Positions 1 to 15,101 are shown, counted from the first letter of the stretch. The stretch is 64,000 bases of DNA from Ideonella aquatica (GCF_018069755.1 NZ_JAGQDE010000002.1:372001-436000), one strand, 5' to 3'. The notes: a model not told the origin generated them from the letters alone. Numbers and translations are program-made.

Positions 1-1
1 G

Positions 2-454
2 ACCCACCCGGGCCTGGCCGCGATGCCGCCGCGGCGCCTGCTGGCCGAAACCATTCGCCGCATGCTGTCCGCCCAGGTTTACGACGTGATCGCCGCCAGC
101 CAGGCGGCTCTCGATGCGGCGCAGCCGGCCGACGCCTGGGCCGCCCGCCGTTGTCGAGGTCTGATCGGATTCAGCGAGGCCATGCGCCACGACAGTGCTG
201 CGCTGAAGCGCTTTCTGTTCGCGGCGCTGTACCGACACCCCCAGGTCAATGACAGCACGGCGCGCGCGCGGCGCATCGTCGCCGACCTCTTCACCGCCTA
301 CATGGCCGATCCCGGTTTGCTGCCGCCGGAGTTTCGCGACCCGACCGACGCGGCCCGCGGCGTGTCCGATTACATCGCCGGCATGACCGATCGCTACGCC
401 CGGCGCGAGCACCAACGCCTGACGGGGCAGCAGCTGTTTCTGGAGGGAACCTGA
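2..454 (+). CDS. dgt: dGTP triphosphohydrolase (dGTPase), C-terminal part, cut by window edge
   Basis: The frame is open from base 2, so the start lies outside the window. Only about 150 C-terminal residues are present. The segment reads like the end of Dgt-type HD-domain dGTPases: a helical stretch with LYRHPQV, then LLPPEFRD and the near-terminal DYIAGMTDRYARREH block, which is typical of this family. The enzyme splits dGTP into deoxyguanosine and triphosphate. The catalytic HD motif is off the left edge and cannot be checked. A dgt gene upstream of gltB fits Burkholderiales order (aroKB-dgt-gltBD). The next gene starts two bases after the stop, which is unusually tight for a transposase-like gene. 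Confidence 0.8.
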   Translation, partial: THPGLAAMPPRRLLAETIRRMLSAQVYDVIAASQAALDAAQPADAWAARRCRGLIGFSEAMRHDSAALKRFLFAALYRHPQVNDSTARARRIVADLFTAYMADPGLLPPEFRDPTDAARGVSDYIAGMTDRYARREHQRLTGQQLFLEGT

Positions 455-455
455 G

Positions 456-1154
456 GTGGGTCGCCCGCTGCGGCTGGTCGCGCCCGGCCTGCCTCATCAC
501 CTGATCCAGCGCGGCCACAACGGCCAGCCGGTCTTTCTGGACGAGCAGGATCGCCAGCGTTTCCTGGACGACCTGCAGGTCGCGCTGCGCGAGTACCGCC
601 TGGTGCTGCATGCCTACGTGTTGATGGGCAACCACATCCACCTGCTGCTGACACCGCCGGACGAGGCCTCGCTGAGCCGGGCGATGCAGTCGCTGGGGCG
701 GCGTTATGTGGGCTGGTTCAATCATCGGCACCAGCGCCGTGGCACGCTCTGGGAAGGGCGCTTCAAGACCAGTGTGGTCGACACCGAGGGTTACTTCCTC
801 GCCTGCCAGCGCTATGTCGAACTCAACCCGCAGCGCGCCGGCCTGGCATCTGACTTGCTCAGCTACCGCTGGTCCAGTCTGGCGCACCACCTTGGCGCGC
901 GGCAGGATCCGTTGATCACCGACCATCCCGCCTTCTGGCTGCTGGGCAACACCCCTTTTGAGCGGGAAGCCGCCTATCGGCGCTGGCTGGAGGAGGGGCT
1001 GGACGAGTCGCGCGAGCGCTTCCTCCACGACACCCTGACCAAGGGCGGCGTGCTGGGCGGCGAGCGCTTCGTGGCCGCGCTGGCTCAGCAGACCCAGCGC
1101 CGATTGACGCCAGGGCGGCGTGGTCGTCCGCCCAAGCCCGCCGTCAAAGCCTGA
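456..1154 (+). CDS. REP-associated tyrosine transposase (RAYT, Y1/TnpA-REP family)
   Basis: This 232-residue protein with a GTG start has the single-domain Y1 transposase layout. It opens with GRPLRLVAPGLPHHLIQRG, has the HUH metal-binding motif in GNHIHLLLTP, and has the candidate catalytic tyrosine in the RYVELNPQRAGL block. RAYTs are domesticated relatives of IS200/IS605 transposases that act on REP palindromes as single strands. No inverted-repeat ends or second ORF are present, so this is a solitary RAYT and not an IS. It begins one base after the dgt stop and may be translated with it. Two REP-like palindromes follow its stop. The basic tail (RRGRPPKP) suits nucleic-acid binding. The protein appears intact. 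Confidence 0.88.
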   Translation: MGRPLRLVAPGLPHHLIQRGHNGQPVFLDEQDRQRFLDDLQVALREYRLVLHAYVLMGNHIHLLLTPPDEASLSRAMQSLGRRYVGWFNHRHQRRGTLWEGRFKTSVVDTEGYFLACQRYVELNPQRAGLASDLLSYRWSSLAHHLGARQDPLITDHPAFWLLGNTPFEREAAYRRWLEEGLDESRERFLHDTLTKGGVLGGERFVAALAQQTQRRLTPGRRGRPPKPAVKA

Positions 1155-1170
1155 GTCCTGGGCGACCAGC

Positions 1171-1248
1171 ATTTAATCGAGTCTGACACCAATAAATTGG
1201 TTCTGACGGCTGCTCTCCGAATTAAATGGAGTCTGACACCATTTAAAT
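1171..1248. repeat. Pair of REP-like imperfect palindromes downstream of the RAYT
   Basis: Two copies of a 28-base unit lie at 1171-1198 and 1221-1248. Both share the core GAGTCTGACACCA, flanked by A/T-rich arms (ATTTAAT or ATTAAAT on the left, ATAAATT or ATTTAAAT on the right). Within the core, GG-GTC and GAC-CC form a short stem in the second copy. A partial third match, GGTTCTGAC, sits between them at 1199-1207. The A/T-rich arms stand out against the GC-rich surroundings. Position directly after a RAYT gene suggests that these are its substrate REP elements. The spacing before gltB leaves room for its promoter only downstream of 1249. Confidence 0.65.
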
Positions 1249-1314
1249 CTGCTTGAGTCGGGGAGGGAAGGCCCGTATCCTCGGGTCATCCCTGATCACG
1301 TGTAGGAGTGCGCC

Positions 1315-6066
<4,752 letters not shown>

Positions 6067-6093
6067 ACCGCCCCGAACACGAGGAATCACATC

Positions 6094-7560
<1,467 letters not shown>

Positions 7561-7575
7561 ACAGCCTGCAAGAGC

Positions 7576-7605
7576 ACAACGGCCGGGCATCTGCCCGGCC
7601 GTTGT
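7576..7605 (+). terminator. Terminator hairpin after gltBD
   Basis: A perfect 14-base-pair stem (ACAACGGCCGGGCA and its complement) closes over a two-base loop at 7590-7591. It is followed by the T-rich stretch CGTTT. It sits 15 bases after the gltD stop and before the promoter region of the mla operon. Confidence 0.8.
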
Positions 7606-7708
7606 CGTTTGCGCAACCCTCCTGCGTGACGCCCGTGTGAAGGCGGGCAAAGCCGCCATGGGGTCTTCAACCCCCATGCGACAATCTTCGGGTCATCCCT
7701 GAGATTGC

Positions 7709-8524
7709 ATGGACCGCGACCCCTTCATCGAGATCGACCACGTCACCTTCGGGTACGACAGCCAGCGCACCATCCTCAACGACGTGTCGCTGGTCTTCGG
7801 CCGCGGCCAGGTCACCTCGGTGCTGGGCAACTCGGGCTGTGGCAAGACCACGCTGCTGCGGCTGATCGGTGGCGTGCACGCGCCCAGCAGCGGCCGCGTC
7901 GTGTTTGACGGCGAGGTGATCAACACCCGCGACAAGGACCAGCTCTACCGCCTGCGTCGGCGCCTGGGCATGCTGTTCCAGTTCGGTGCCTTGTTCACCG
8001 ACCTGACGGTCTTCGACAACGTGGCCTTCCCGCTGCGCGAGATGACCGACCTGCCCGAGGCGCTGATCCGCGACATCGTGCTGATGAAGCTCGATGCGGT
8101 GGGACTGCGCGGCGCGGCGCCGCTGAAGATCAGCGAGGTCTCGGGCGGCATGGCGCGGCGCATTGCGCTGGCCCGCGCGATCGCGCTGGACCCCGAGCTG
8201 ATCATGTACGACGAGCCCTTCGCCGGCCTCGACCTGATCTCGATGGGCGTGGCCGCCAAGCTGATCCGCACGCTGACCGACGTCACCGGCGCCACCACGC
8301 TGCTGATCTCGCACGACGTGCCCGAGTGCATGGCGATCAGCGACTGGGTGGTGCTGATGGCACCGGGCGGCCGCATCGTCGCCCAGGGCACGCCCAAGGA
8401 CCTGATGGACTCCACCGACCCCGAGGTGCGCCAGTTCGTGCGCGGTGAGCCCGACGGCCCGATCAAGTTCCACTACCCGGCGCCGCCGGTGGCCGAGGAT
8501 TTCGGCCTGGGAGGCCGCGCATGA
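7709..8524 (+). CDS. mlaF: Phospholipid transport ATP-binding protein MlaF
   Basis: This 271-residue ABC ATPase drives the MlaFEDB inner-membrane complex, which moves phospholipids between the inner membrane and the periplasmic carrier MlaC. Visible motifs are Walker A GNSGCGKT at residues 40-47, the Q-loop in [13 protein letters not shown], the family-typical signature SGGMARR, Walker [13 protein letters not shown] and the H-loop in LLISHD. Its identity as MlaF rather than a generic ABC ATPase rests on the five mla genes that follow. The stop overlaps the mlaE start by four bases (ATGA), which indicates translational coupling. Confidence 0.96.
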   Translation: MDRDPFIEIDHVTFGYDSQRTILNDVSLVFGRGQVTSVLGNSGCGKTTLLRLIGGVHAPSSGRVVFDGEVINTRDKDQLYRLRRRLGMLFQFGALFTDLTVFDNVAFPLREMTDLPEALIRDIVLMKLDAVGLRGAAPLKISEVSGGMARRIALARAIALDPELIMYDEPFAGLDLISMGVAAKLIRTLTDVTGATTLLISHDVPECMAISDWVVLMAPGGRIVAQGTPKDLMDSTDPEVRQFVRGEPDGPIKFHYPAPPVAEDFGLGGRA

Positions 8525-9300
8525 CGTGGCTGCAGACGCTGGGGCGGCGCACCCTGGACCAACTGGCCGGCTATGGCCATGCCGCGATCTTCTCCTTCGA
8601 GCTGCTCAAGGCGCTGCCCGCCGCGTTGCGCCGCTTCGGTCTGGTGGTGCAGCAGATCCACGCGATCGGCAACCGCTCGCTGGTCATCATCCTGGCCTCG
8701 GGCCTGGCGGTGGGCTTTGTGCTGGCGCTGCAGATGTACTACGCGCTGGTCACCTACGGCGCGGCCGAGTCGCTGGGCCTGATCGTCAACCTGGCGCTGG
8801 TGCGCGAGCTGGGGCCGGTGGTCACCGCGCTGCTGTTTGCCGGCCGCGCCGGCACCTCGCTGACTGCCGAGATCGGCCTGATGAAGGCGGGCGAGCAGAT
8901 CGCCGCGATGGAGCTGATGGCGATCGACCCGCGCCAGCGCGTGCTGGCGCCGCGCTTCATCGGCGGCATCGTCGCCATGCCCCTGCTGGCCGCGCTGTTC
9001 TCCGCCATCGGCATCCTGGGCGCCTATGTGGTGGCGGTGCTGCTGATCGGCGTGGACGCCGGCAACTTCTGGTCGATCATGCAGGACCGGGTGGATGTCT
9101 GGCGCGATGTCGGCAACGGCATCGTCAAGTCCTTCGTCTTCGGCGTGATCTGCACCACCGTCGCGCTCTACCAGGGCTACGAGACCGAAGCCACGCCCGA
9201 GGGCGTGGCCTACGCCACCACCCGCACGGTGGTGAATGCCTCGCTGGGGGTGCTGGCGATGGACTTCATCCTCACCGCGCTGATGTTCTCCACCCCCTGA
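8521..9300 (+). CDS. mlaE: Phospholipid transport permease MlaE
   Basis: This 259-residue integral membrane permease of the MlaE/YrbE family dimerises in the inner membrane with MlaF, MlaD and MlaB. The family block LVRELGPVVTALLFAGRAGTS is present, followed by EIGLMKAGEQIAAMELMAIDP, with hydrophobic segments spread through the chain. Length fits the family (about 260). The start overlaps mlaF by ATGA. mlaD follows after 21 bases with its own GGGAG ribosome-binding site. Confidence 0.96.
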   Translation: MTWLQTLGRRTLDQLAGYGHAAIFSFELLKALPAALRRFGLVVQQIHAIGNRSLVIILASGLAVGFVLALQMYYALVTYGAAESLGLIVNLALVRELGPVVTALLFAGRAGTSLTAEIGLMKAGEQIAAMELMAIDPRQRVLAPRFIGGIVAMPLLAALFSAIGILGAYVVAVLLIGVDAGNFWSIMQDRVDVWRDVGNGIVKSFVFGVICTTVALYQGYETEATPEGVAYATTRTVVNASLGVLAMDFILTALMFSTP

Positions 9301-9321
9301 ACGGACCCGGGAGATCTCCTC

Positions 9322-9801
9322 ATGAACAAGAAAAGCATTGAAATCCTCGTCGGCCTGTTCGTCGCCCTGGGCGCGCTGGCCCTGGTGTTCCTGGCGCTGA
9401 AGGCCGCCAACCTGGGCAGCTTCGCCAGCGGGGGCGACACCTACCGCCTGCAGGCCCGCTTCGACAACATTGGCGGCCTGAAGGTGCGCGCGCCGGTGCG
9501 CTCGGCGGGTGTCAATGTCGGCCGTGTCACCTCCATCGTGCTCGACCCCAAGACCTACCAGGGCGTGGTCACGCTGGACCTGAACCGCGGCGTCGAATTC
9601 CCCAAGGACTCCTCGGCCAAGATCCTCACCGCCGGCCTGCTGGGCGACCAGTACATCGGCATCGAGCCCGGCGCCGACGAGAAGAACCTGGCCGCGGGTG
9701 ATGTCATCCGCCAGACCCAGTCGGCCGTTGTGCTGGAAAACCTGATCGGGCAGTTCCTGTTCAACAAGGCCGCCGAGGCCGGTGACGGAGAGAAGAAATG
9801 A
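9322..9801 (+). CDS. mlaD: Phospholipid transport substrate-binding protein MlaD (MCE domain)
   Basis: This 159-residue protein has one N-terminal membrane anchor (residues about 7-30, opening MNKKSIEILVGLFVALGALA) and a single MCE domain. The MCE domain includes DNIGGLKVRAPVRSAGVNVGRV and the conserved GLLGDQYIGIEPG. MlaD forms a hexameric ring on MlaE through which lipids pass to or from MlaC. Its stop overlaps the next start by ATGA, so mlaD and mlaA are likely coupled. Confidence 0.95.
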   Translation: MNKKSIEILVGLFVALGALALVFLALKAANLGSFASGGDTYRLQARFDNIGGLKVRAPVRSAGVNVGRVTSIVLDPKTYQGVVTLDLNRGVEFPKDSSAKILTAGLLGDQYIGIEPGADEKNLAAGDVIRQTQSAVVLENLIGQFLFNKAAEAGDGEKK

Positions 9802-10541
9802 AGACCGCTGCGTTGCTGCTGGTCCTGGGGCTGTCCGCCACGCCGCTGTGGGCTCAGAGCGCTGCCCCTGAGGCCGCCGACGCAGCCGCCTCGACCACCT
9901 CGCCCACCTCGCCCAAGGACCCGTTCGAGCGCGGCAACCGGGCCGTCTACCGTTTCAACGACAGCGTCGACAAGGCCGTGCTCAAGCCCGTCGCCGAGGC
10001 CTATGTGGCCGCCGTCCCCGAGCTGGTGCGCTCGGGCGTGGGCAACTTCTTCGGCAACATCGGCGACGTCTGGTCGGCGGTCAACAAGCTGCTGCAGGGC
10101 AAGGTGGTTCAAGGCGCGCAAATGACGATGCGCGTGGCCACCAACACCGTGTTCGGTCTGGGCGGCCTGCTGGATCCGGCCACCGAGATGGGGCTGGAGC
10201 GCCAGAGCGAGGACTTCGGCCAGACCCTGGGCTACTGGGGCGTGCCGTCGGGGCCCTATCTGGTGCTGCCGCTGTTCGGCCCCAGCACCCTGCGCGACGC
10301 CGCTGCGCTGCCGCTGGACAAGACCGCGGTCAACATCGGCCGCGTGATCAATGACGATGGCGGCGTGATCGCCGCCAATGGCCTGCAGCTCACCCAGACC
10401 CGCTCCGAGCTGCTGGGCGCCTCCAAGCTGCTGGGCGATGTCTCGCTGGACCCCTATGCCTTTCTGCGCGACGCCTACCTGGCGCGTCGCCGCAACCTGG
10501 TCTGGGACGGTGACCCGCCCGACGAGGACCCCGCGCAGTAA
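9798..10541 (+). CDS. mlaA: Outer-membrane phospholipid-removal protein MlaA (VacJ family)
   Basis: This 247-residue VacJ-family protein has the typical DPFERGNRAVYRFNDSVDKAVLKPVAEAY opening of the mature domain and YLVLPLFGPSTLRDA in the middle. MlaA normally sits in the outer membrane, takes mislocalised phospholipids from the outer leaflet and hands them to MlaC. The leader (residues 1-20, ending LWAQS) looks like an ordinary signal-peptidase I site. No lipobox cysteine is visible, although E. coli MlaA is a lipoprotein. Being encoded inside the mla operon fits beta-proteobacteria; in E. coli the gene is elsewhere. Confidence 0.93.
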   Translation: MKTAALLLVLGLSATPLWAQSAAPEAADAAASTTSPTSPKDPFERGNRAVYRFNDSVDKAVLKPVAEAYVAAVPELVRSGVGNFFGNIGDVWSAVNKLLQGKVVQGAQMTMRVATNTVFGLGGLLDPATEMGLERQSEDFGQTLGYWGVPSGPYLVLPLFGPSTLRDAAALPLDKTAVNIGRVINDDGGVIAANGLQLTQTRSELLGASKLLGDVSLDPYAFLRDAYLARRRNLVWDGDPPDEDPAQ

Positions 10542-10644
10542 GCGCACGATTTGTCACGCCCCGGCGGTGAACCGCTGCCGGCCCGGCGCGTTGAGGGAGT
10601 ACCGCGCGGCCTTCATGCCGCGCTCATCCGAGAAGGAAAAGCCG

Positions 10645-11283
10645 ATGTTTGAATCCGCTCTGATCGCCCGCTGGACCGCGCCCGCCGTGCTGGCCGTGGC
10701 CGCCCTGGTGGCACCGGCCGCGCAGGCCCAGGCCGTCACGGCCGATGCCAAGATCCAGGCGCTGTCCACCGAGGTGCTCGACACGCTGAAGGCCGACAAG
10801 GCCATCCAGGCCGGTGACGTGGGCAAGATCAACGCCCTGGTCGATGCCAAGGTGATGCCGCACGTCAACTTCCAGCGCATGACCGCCTCGGCGGTGGGCC
10901 GCGCCTGGCGCACCGCCACGCCCGAGCAGCAGCAGCGCCTGCAGGCCGAGTTCAAGACCCTGCTGGTACGCACCTATGCGGGCGCGCTCAGCCAGGTCAA
11001 GGACCAGACCATCAAGCTCAAGCCGCAGCGCGGCGGCGCTGACGACACCGAAGTGGTCGTGCGCACCGAGATCAAGGGCAAGGGCGAACCCATCCAGCTG
11101 GACTACCGCCTGGAGAAGGCCGGCACCGACTGGAAGATCTACGACGTCAATGTGCTGGGCGTGTGGCTGGTCGACCAGTACCGCAACAGCTTCGCCACCG
11201 AGATCAATGCCAACGGCATCGATGGCCTGATCAAGTCGCTGGCCGACAAGAACGCCAAGGCGGCGACGGGCGGCAAGGCCTGA
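10645..11283 (+). CDS. mlaC: Periplasmic phospholipid carrier MlaC
   Basis: This 212-residue ABC-transporter auxiliary (Ttg2-type) protein shuttles phospholipid between MlaA and MlaFEDB. The signal peptide (residues 1-25) ends AAQAQA. The mature part has the family core: KVMPHVNFQRMTASAVGRAW, a QQRLQAEFKTLLVRTYAGAL helix and the C-terminal YDVNVLGVWLVDQYRNSF. I chose the ATG at 10645 because AGAAGGAAA lies just upstream and the signal peptide begins there. An open frame extends upstream into mlaA but lacks support. The last base of the stop is shared with the mlaB start. Confidence 0.95.
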   Translation: MFESALIARWTAPAVLAVAALVAPAAQAQAVTADAKIQALSTEVLDTLKADKAIQAGDVGKINALVDAKVMPHVNFQRMTASAVGRAWRTATPEQQQRLQAEFKTLLVRTYAGALSQVKDQTIKLKPQRGGADDTEVVVRTEIKGKGEPIQLDYRLEKAGTDWKIYDVNVLGVWLVDQYRNSFATEINANGIDGLIKSLADKNAKAATGGKA

Positions 11284-11549
11284 TGCTGGCGCTGCCCGCC
11301 CAACTGACGCTGCGCGAGGCGCGCCAGACGCTGGCCACGCTGTCCGGCGAACTGGCCTCGGCCCAGGGCGAGGCGGTGGTCGATGCGTCGCCGCTGACCC
11401 AGATTGATTCGTCGGCACTGGCCGTGCTGCTCGAGCTCAAGCGCCAGGCCGCCTCGCGCGGCCTGCGCTTCGAGGTGCGCGGCGCCCCCGCGCGGCTGCA
11501 GGACCTGGCGCGCCTGTACGGCGTGCAGGCGCTGCTGGCGCTGTCCTGA
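11283..11549 (+). CDS. mlaB: STAS-domain phospholipid transport subunit MlaB
   Basis: This short 88-residue STAS protein binds MlaF and stabilises the MlaFEDB complex. The sequence shows VVDASPLTQIDSSALAVLLELKR, with the conserved Asp-Ser-Ser around which STAS domains fold, then LRFEVRGAPARLQDLARLYGV. The ATG shares one base with the mlaC stop (TGATG), so translation is probably coupled. It is the last gene of the operon. hexR lies two bases further on, convergent on the other strand. Confidence 0.92.
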   Translation: MLALPAQLTLREARQTLATLSGELASAQGEAVVDASPLTQIDSSALAVLLELKRQAASRGLRFEVRGAPARLQDLARLYGVQALLALS

Positions 11550-11551
11550 GG

Positions 11552-12535
11552 CTACTCGGGCTGCAGATAGCGCCGCTGGCGCAGGTTGCGCTTGATTTCC
11601 TGCAGCACCGGCCGGCGGGCCGGGCCCAGGCGCAGCGCCACGCCGGTGGTCAGGATGTCGATGATCATCAGGTGCAGCAGGCGCGAGACCATTGGCACGT
11701 AGCGCTCGAAATCCTCCGGGTGGTCGGCCGGCAGCAGGATCTGGCCCGCCGACTGCAGCAGCTGCGCCAGCGGTGAGCCACTGGCGGTGATCGCGATCAG
11801 CGAGGCGCCCTTCTTCAGGGCGATCTCGGCCGCATCGATCAGGTCCTTGCTGCGGCCCGAGTTGGAGATCACGATCACGCAGTCCCCCGGCTGCAGCATG
11901 GTGGCGCTCATCACCTGCACATGGCCGTCGCCCAGCGCGGCCGAGTTGATGCCCAGGCGGAAGAACTTGTGCTGCGCGTCCTGCGCCACGATGCCCGAGT
12001 TGCCCACGCCGTAGAACTCGATGCGCCGGCCCTGCTGGGCGGCTTCGGTGAGCGCAGCCATGGCCCGGTCGAAGGCGTGATTGGTGGCGTCGTTGCGGTA
12101 CTTCAGCAGCGCGCTGACCGCGTTGTCGATCACCTTGACGATGATGTCGCCGGGCTTGTCGTCCTCGTCCACCGCGCGGTGCACGAAGGGCACGCCTTCG
12201 TTGACCGTGCCGGCCAGCTTGAGCTTGAAGTCGGCCAGGCCGTCATAGCCTACGCTGCGGCAGAAGCGCACCACGGTGGGCTTGCTGACGTGCGAGCGCT
12301 CGGCCAGCTCACCCACCGGCATCGACGCAAAGCTGCGCGGATCGGCCAGCACCAGCTTGGCAACGCGCTGCTCGGCGGGCGGCAGGGCAGGGATGGAGGC
12401 GCGGATGCGGTCGAGCATGTCGGGGGACACCAGTTGGCCGTGGATTGTCGCGCCTGAACGCCCATGCGCCCAGCGCGCGCCCACGGGGGCGGCACTCACC
12501 GAGCCCATCAGGGCCGTGCTCCAGTCGCGGCTCAT
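11552..12535 (-). CDS. hexR: RpiR/MurR-family transcriptional regulator, HexR type
   Basis: The protein has an N-terminal RpiR helix-turn-helix (AERSHVSKPTVVRFCRSVGYDG) and a C-terminal SIS sugar-phosphate-binding domain (GVGNSGIVAQDAQHKFFRLG, then VIVISNSGRSKDLIDAAEIA). HexR proteins repress zwf and other central carbon genes and respond to 2-keto-3-deoxy-6-phosphogluconate. The gene follows zwf with an ATGA overlap, and a GGAAGAG sequence precedes that ATG. The first 39 residues look unconserved, however, and an alternative ATG at 12418 (MLDRIRASIPALPPAEQR) would match typical family starts. A HexR-like operator lies before zwf. Confidence 0.9.
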   Translation of the reverse strand: MSRDWSTALMGSVSAAPVGARWAHGRSGATIHGQLVSPDMLDRIRASIPALPPAEQRVAKLVLADPRSFASMPVGELAERSHVSKPTVVRFCRSVGYDGLADFKLKLAGTVNEGVPFVHRAVDEDDKPGDIIVKVIDNAVSALLKYRNDATNHAFDRAMAALTEAAQQGRRIEFYGVGNSGIVAQDAQHKFFRLGINSAALGDGHVQVMSATMLQPGDCVIVISNSGRSKDLIDAAEIALKKGASLIAITASGSPLAQLLQSAGQILLPADHPEDFERYVPMVSRLLHLMIIDILTTGVALRLGPARRPVLQEIKRNLRQRRYLQPE

Positions 12536-13977
12536 TGCTCTTCCGCCCAGGCGCAGCCATCCCGCGCCACCAGCGCACTGGCCGCGGCCGGGCCCCAGCT
12601 GCCGGCGGCGTAGGTCTTCAGACTGCTGCCGTCACGCTGCCAGGCGTCCAGGATGGGCTCGACCCAGCGCCAGGCCTGCTCCTGCTCATCGCTGCGCACG
12701 AACAGGTTCAGGCGGCCGGCGATGGCGTCCAGCAGCAGGCGCTCATAGGCGCCCACGCGGTCGCTGGGGAAGGCCTTGTCGAAGTCCAGGTCCAGCGACA
12801 CCGGCGCCAGCGCGTCGCTGGTGCCCGAGCCCTTGGCGGCCAGCATGTGCAGCTCCAGGCCATCCTCGGGCTGCAGCTTGATGACCAGCTTGTTGGCCAG
12901 TGTCGGGCCCGGGAAGATCGGGTGCGGCACCGGGCGGAAGTTGACGACGATCTGCGCGTCGCGCGCCGCCAGGCGCTTGCCGGTGCGCAGGTAGAAGGGC
13001 ACGCCGGCCCAGCGCCAGTTCTGCACTTCGGTGCGCAGCGCGACGAAGGTTTCGCAGTGGCTGCCGGCCGGCACCTTGACCTCCTCCAGGTAGCCCGGCA
13101 CCTTCTTGCCGTCGGCCGTGCCGGCGCGGTACTGGCCACGCACCACGTCGCGCGCCACGCTTTCGGCGGTGAAGGGCTTGAGCGAGCGCAGCACCTTGAG
13201 CTTCTCATCGCGGATGGCGTCGGCGTCATTCGTGGACGGCGGCTCCATCGCGATCATCGTCAGCAGCTGCAGCGCATGGTTCTGGATCATGTCGCGCAGC
13301 GCGCCGGTGCGGTCATAAAAGTCGCCGCGCGTGCCCACGCCCAATGATTCGGCCAGCGTGATCTGGATGTTGGCGATGCTCTCGCGTCGCCACAGCGGCT
13401 CGAACAGGGCATTGCCAAAGCGCAGCGCCATCAGGTTCTGCACGCTGGGCTTGCCCAGGTAGTGGTCGATGCGGAAGGCCTGCGTCTCGGTGAACACCGA
13501 GCGCACCACGCGGTTGATCTCCTGCGCGCTGGCCAGGTCGTGGCCCAGCGGCTTTTCCAGCACCACGCGCACCTTGGGGCCGTTCAGGCCGGCGGCACCG
13601 AGCTGTTCGCAGATCACCGGAAACAGGTGCGGGCTGGTGGCCAGGTAGAGCACCGCGGTATCCGCCCCGCGCTCGTCCAGCCAGGCCTTCAGGCCGGCGT
13701 AGTCGGCCGGCTGCGACAGGTCCATGCGGCGGTAGTGCAGCAGCTCGGCGAAGCGGGCGAACTCCTCGTCGCTGGGCCGCTTGGACGGCTCGACCTCGGA
13801 GAAGCGCTCCTTGATGAAGGCGCGGTAATCCGCGTCGCTGCGGTCATCGCGCGCCACCGCCAGGATGCGGCCGCCACCGGGCAGCTTGCCGTGGCGGAAG
13901 GCCTGGAACAGCGCCGGCATCAGCTTGCGCCAGGTGAGGTCGCCGGTACCGCCGAAGAACACGAGGTCGAAGGACAT
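12532..13977 (-). CDS. zwf: Glucose-6-phosphate 1-dehydrogenase
   Basis: This 481-residue enzyme oxidises glucose-6-phosphate to 6-phosphogluconolactone, feeding the Entner-Doudoroff and pentose-phosphate routes. The dinucleotide-binding motif near the N-terminus is [18 protein letters not shown]. The substrate and catalytic motif [21 protein letters not shown] is complete. The C-terminal [29 protein letters not shown] block is typical. The gene is transcribed away from tal, with hexR immediately downstream, so enzyme and regulator form one unit. The start lies five bases from a palindromic candidate HexR site. Confidence 0.98.
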   Translation of the reverse strand: MSFDLVFFGGTGDLTWRKLMPALFQAFRHGKLPGGGRILAVARDDRSDADYRAFIKERFSEVEPSKRPSDEEFARFAELLHYRRMDLSQPADYAGLKAWLDERGADTAVLYLATSPHLFPVICEQLGAAGLNGPKVRVVLEKPLGHDLASAQEINRVVRSVFTETQAFRIDHYLGKPSVQNLMALRFGNALFEPLWRRESIANIQITLAESLGVGTRGDFYDRTGALRDMIQNHALQLLTMIAMEPPSTNDADAIRDEKLKVLRSLKPFTAESVARDVVRGQYRAGTADGKKVPGYLEEVKVPAGSHCETFVALRTEVQNWRWAGVPFYLRTGKRLAARDAQIVVNFRPVPHPIFPGPTLANKLVIKLQPEDGLELHMLAAKGSGTSDALAPVSLDLDFDKAFPSDRVGAYERLLLDAIAGRLNLFVRSDEQEQAWRWVEPILDAWQRDGSSLKTYAAGSWGPAAASALVARDGCAWAEEQ

Positions 13978-13982
13978 GGTGA

Positions 13983-13997
13983 TGTAATTAAGTTACC
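13983..13997. promoter_or_regulatory. Candidate HexR operator between zwf and tal
   Basis: The 15-mer TGTAATTAAGTTACC forms an inverted repeat (TGTAA..TTAC) and resembles the HexR consensus known from gamma-proteobacteria, TGTAATTAAATTACA. It stands out as A/T-rich in GC-rich DNA and sits in the divergent region of zwf-hexR and tal-pgi. A repressor bound here would sit over the zwf leader or promoter and could also affect tal. Confidence 0.7.
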
Positions 13998-14151
13998 ATT
14001 CCGATGATGCATGAGTTTCTTTTGCGGGTCAATCGGGGCAGGGACTTGGCCCTGGTTGGATGTAACCGACTCGAACCCCGGGCCGCGGTTGGTCGGGTTC
14101 TAATTCCGTCTGGAACGCGCCTTGCTGGCGCTGCTGCAACCGAAAGATGCG

Positions 14152-15099
14152 ATGAACCAGCTTGACCAACTCAAGGCCTACACCACGGTGGTGGCCGACA
14201 CCGGCAACTTCCACCAGATGGCGCAGTACGCGCCGCGCGACGCCACCACCAACCCCTCGCTGATCCTGAAAGCGGTGCAGCAGCCGGCGTACGCACCGCT
14301 GTTGAAGGACACGGTGGCAGCCCACCGCGACCAGCCGCTCGATGTGATCGTCGACCAGGTGCTGGTGCGCTTCGGCCTGGAGATCCTGAAGGTGGTGCCG
14401 GGGCGCGTCTCCACCGAGGTCGACGCCCGCCTGTCCTTTGACCGCGCCGCCACCGTGGCCCGCGCGCGCCGCCTGATCGCGCTGTACGAGGCCGCCGGCA
14501 TCCCGCGCGAGCGGGTGCTGATCAAGATCGCCGCCACCTGGGAGGGCATCCAGGCCGCGCGCGAGCTGGAAGCCGAGGGCACCCACTGCAACCTGACGCT
14601 GCTGTTCTCCTTCGCCCAGGCGGTGGCCTGCGGCGATGCCGGCGTGCAGCTGATCAGCCCCTTCGTCGGCCGCATCTACGACTGGACCAAGAAGCAGGCT
14701 GGCGCCGCCTGGGACGAGGCCGCGCAGTCCGGCGCCAACGACCCCGGCGTGCGCTCGGTGGCGCGCATCTTCAACCACTACAAGAAGCACGGCATCGCCA
14801 CCGAGGTGATGGGGGCGAGCTTCCGCAACATCGGCCAGATCACCGCGCTGGCCGGCTGCGACCTGCTGACGATCAGCCCCGAGCTGCTGGCCAAGCTGCA
14901 GGCGGCCGAGGCGCCGCTGACGCCGGCGCTGGACGCCGCCACCGCGCGCGACCTGGACCTGCCGGTGGTGCACCACGATGAAGCCTCGTTCCGCTACGCC
15001 CTGAACGAGGACGCGATGGCCACCGAGAAGCTGGCCGAGGGCATCCGCCTGTTCGCCGCCGACGCAGCCAAGCTCGACACCCTGATCCTGGGAGCCTGA
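14152..15099 (+). CDS. tal: Transaldolase (TalB type)
   Basis: Transaldolase moves a dihydroxyacetone unit between sedoheptulose-7-phosphate and glyceraldehyde-3-phosphate. At 315 residues it matches the long TalB class. [12 protein letters not shown] follows the N-terminal helix. The Schiff-base lysine is Lys125 in [26 protein letters not shown] and [11 protein letters not shown] follow. I chose the ATG at 14152 ([10 protein letters not shown]), which matches the family; an upstream in-frame TTG at 14122 adds ten residues without support. pgi begins two bases after the stop, so tal-pgi is an operon. Confidence 0.97.
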   Translation: MNQLDQLKAYTTVVADTGNFHQMAQYAPRDATTNPSLILKAVQQPAYAPLLKDTVAAHRDQPLDVIVDQVLVRFGLEILKVVPGRVSTEVDARLSFDRAATVARARRLIALYEAAGIPRERVLIKIAATWEGIQAARELEAEGTHCNLTLLFSFAQAVACGDAGVQLISPFVGRIYDWTKKQAGAAWDEAAQSGANDPGVRSVARIFNHYKKHGIATEVMGASFRNIGQITALAGCDLLTISPELLAKLQAAEAPLTPALDAATARDLDLPVVHHDEASFRYALNEDAMATEKLAEGIRLFAADAAKLDTLILGA

Positions 15100-15101
15100 C
15101 C

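Noticed and set aside
456-1154. RAYT gene as part of a full insertion sequence
   Set aside because: No terminal hairpins of IS200/IS605 type bound the gene, no target repeats are seen, and the REP-like pair lies only on one side.
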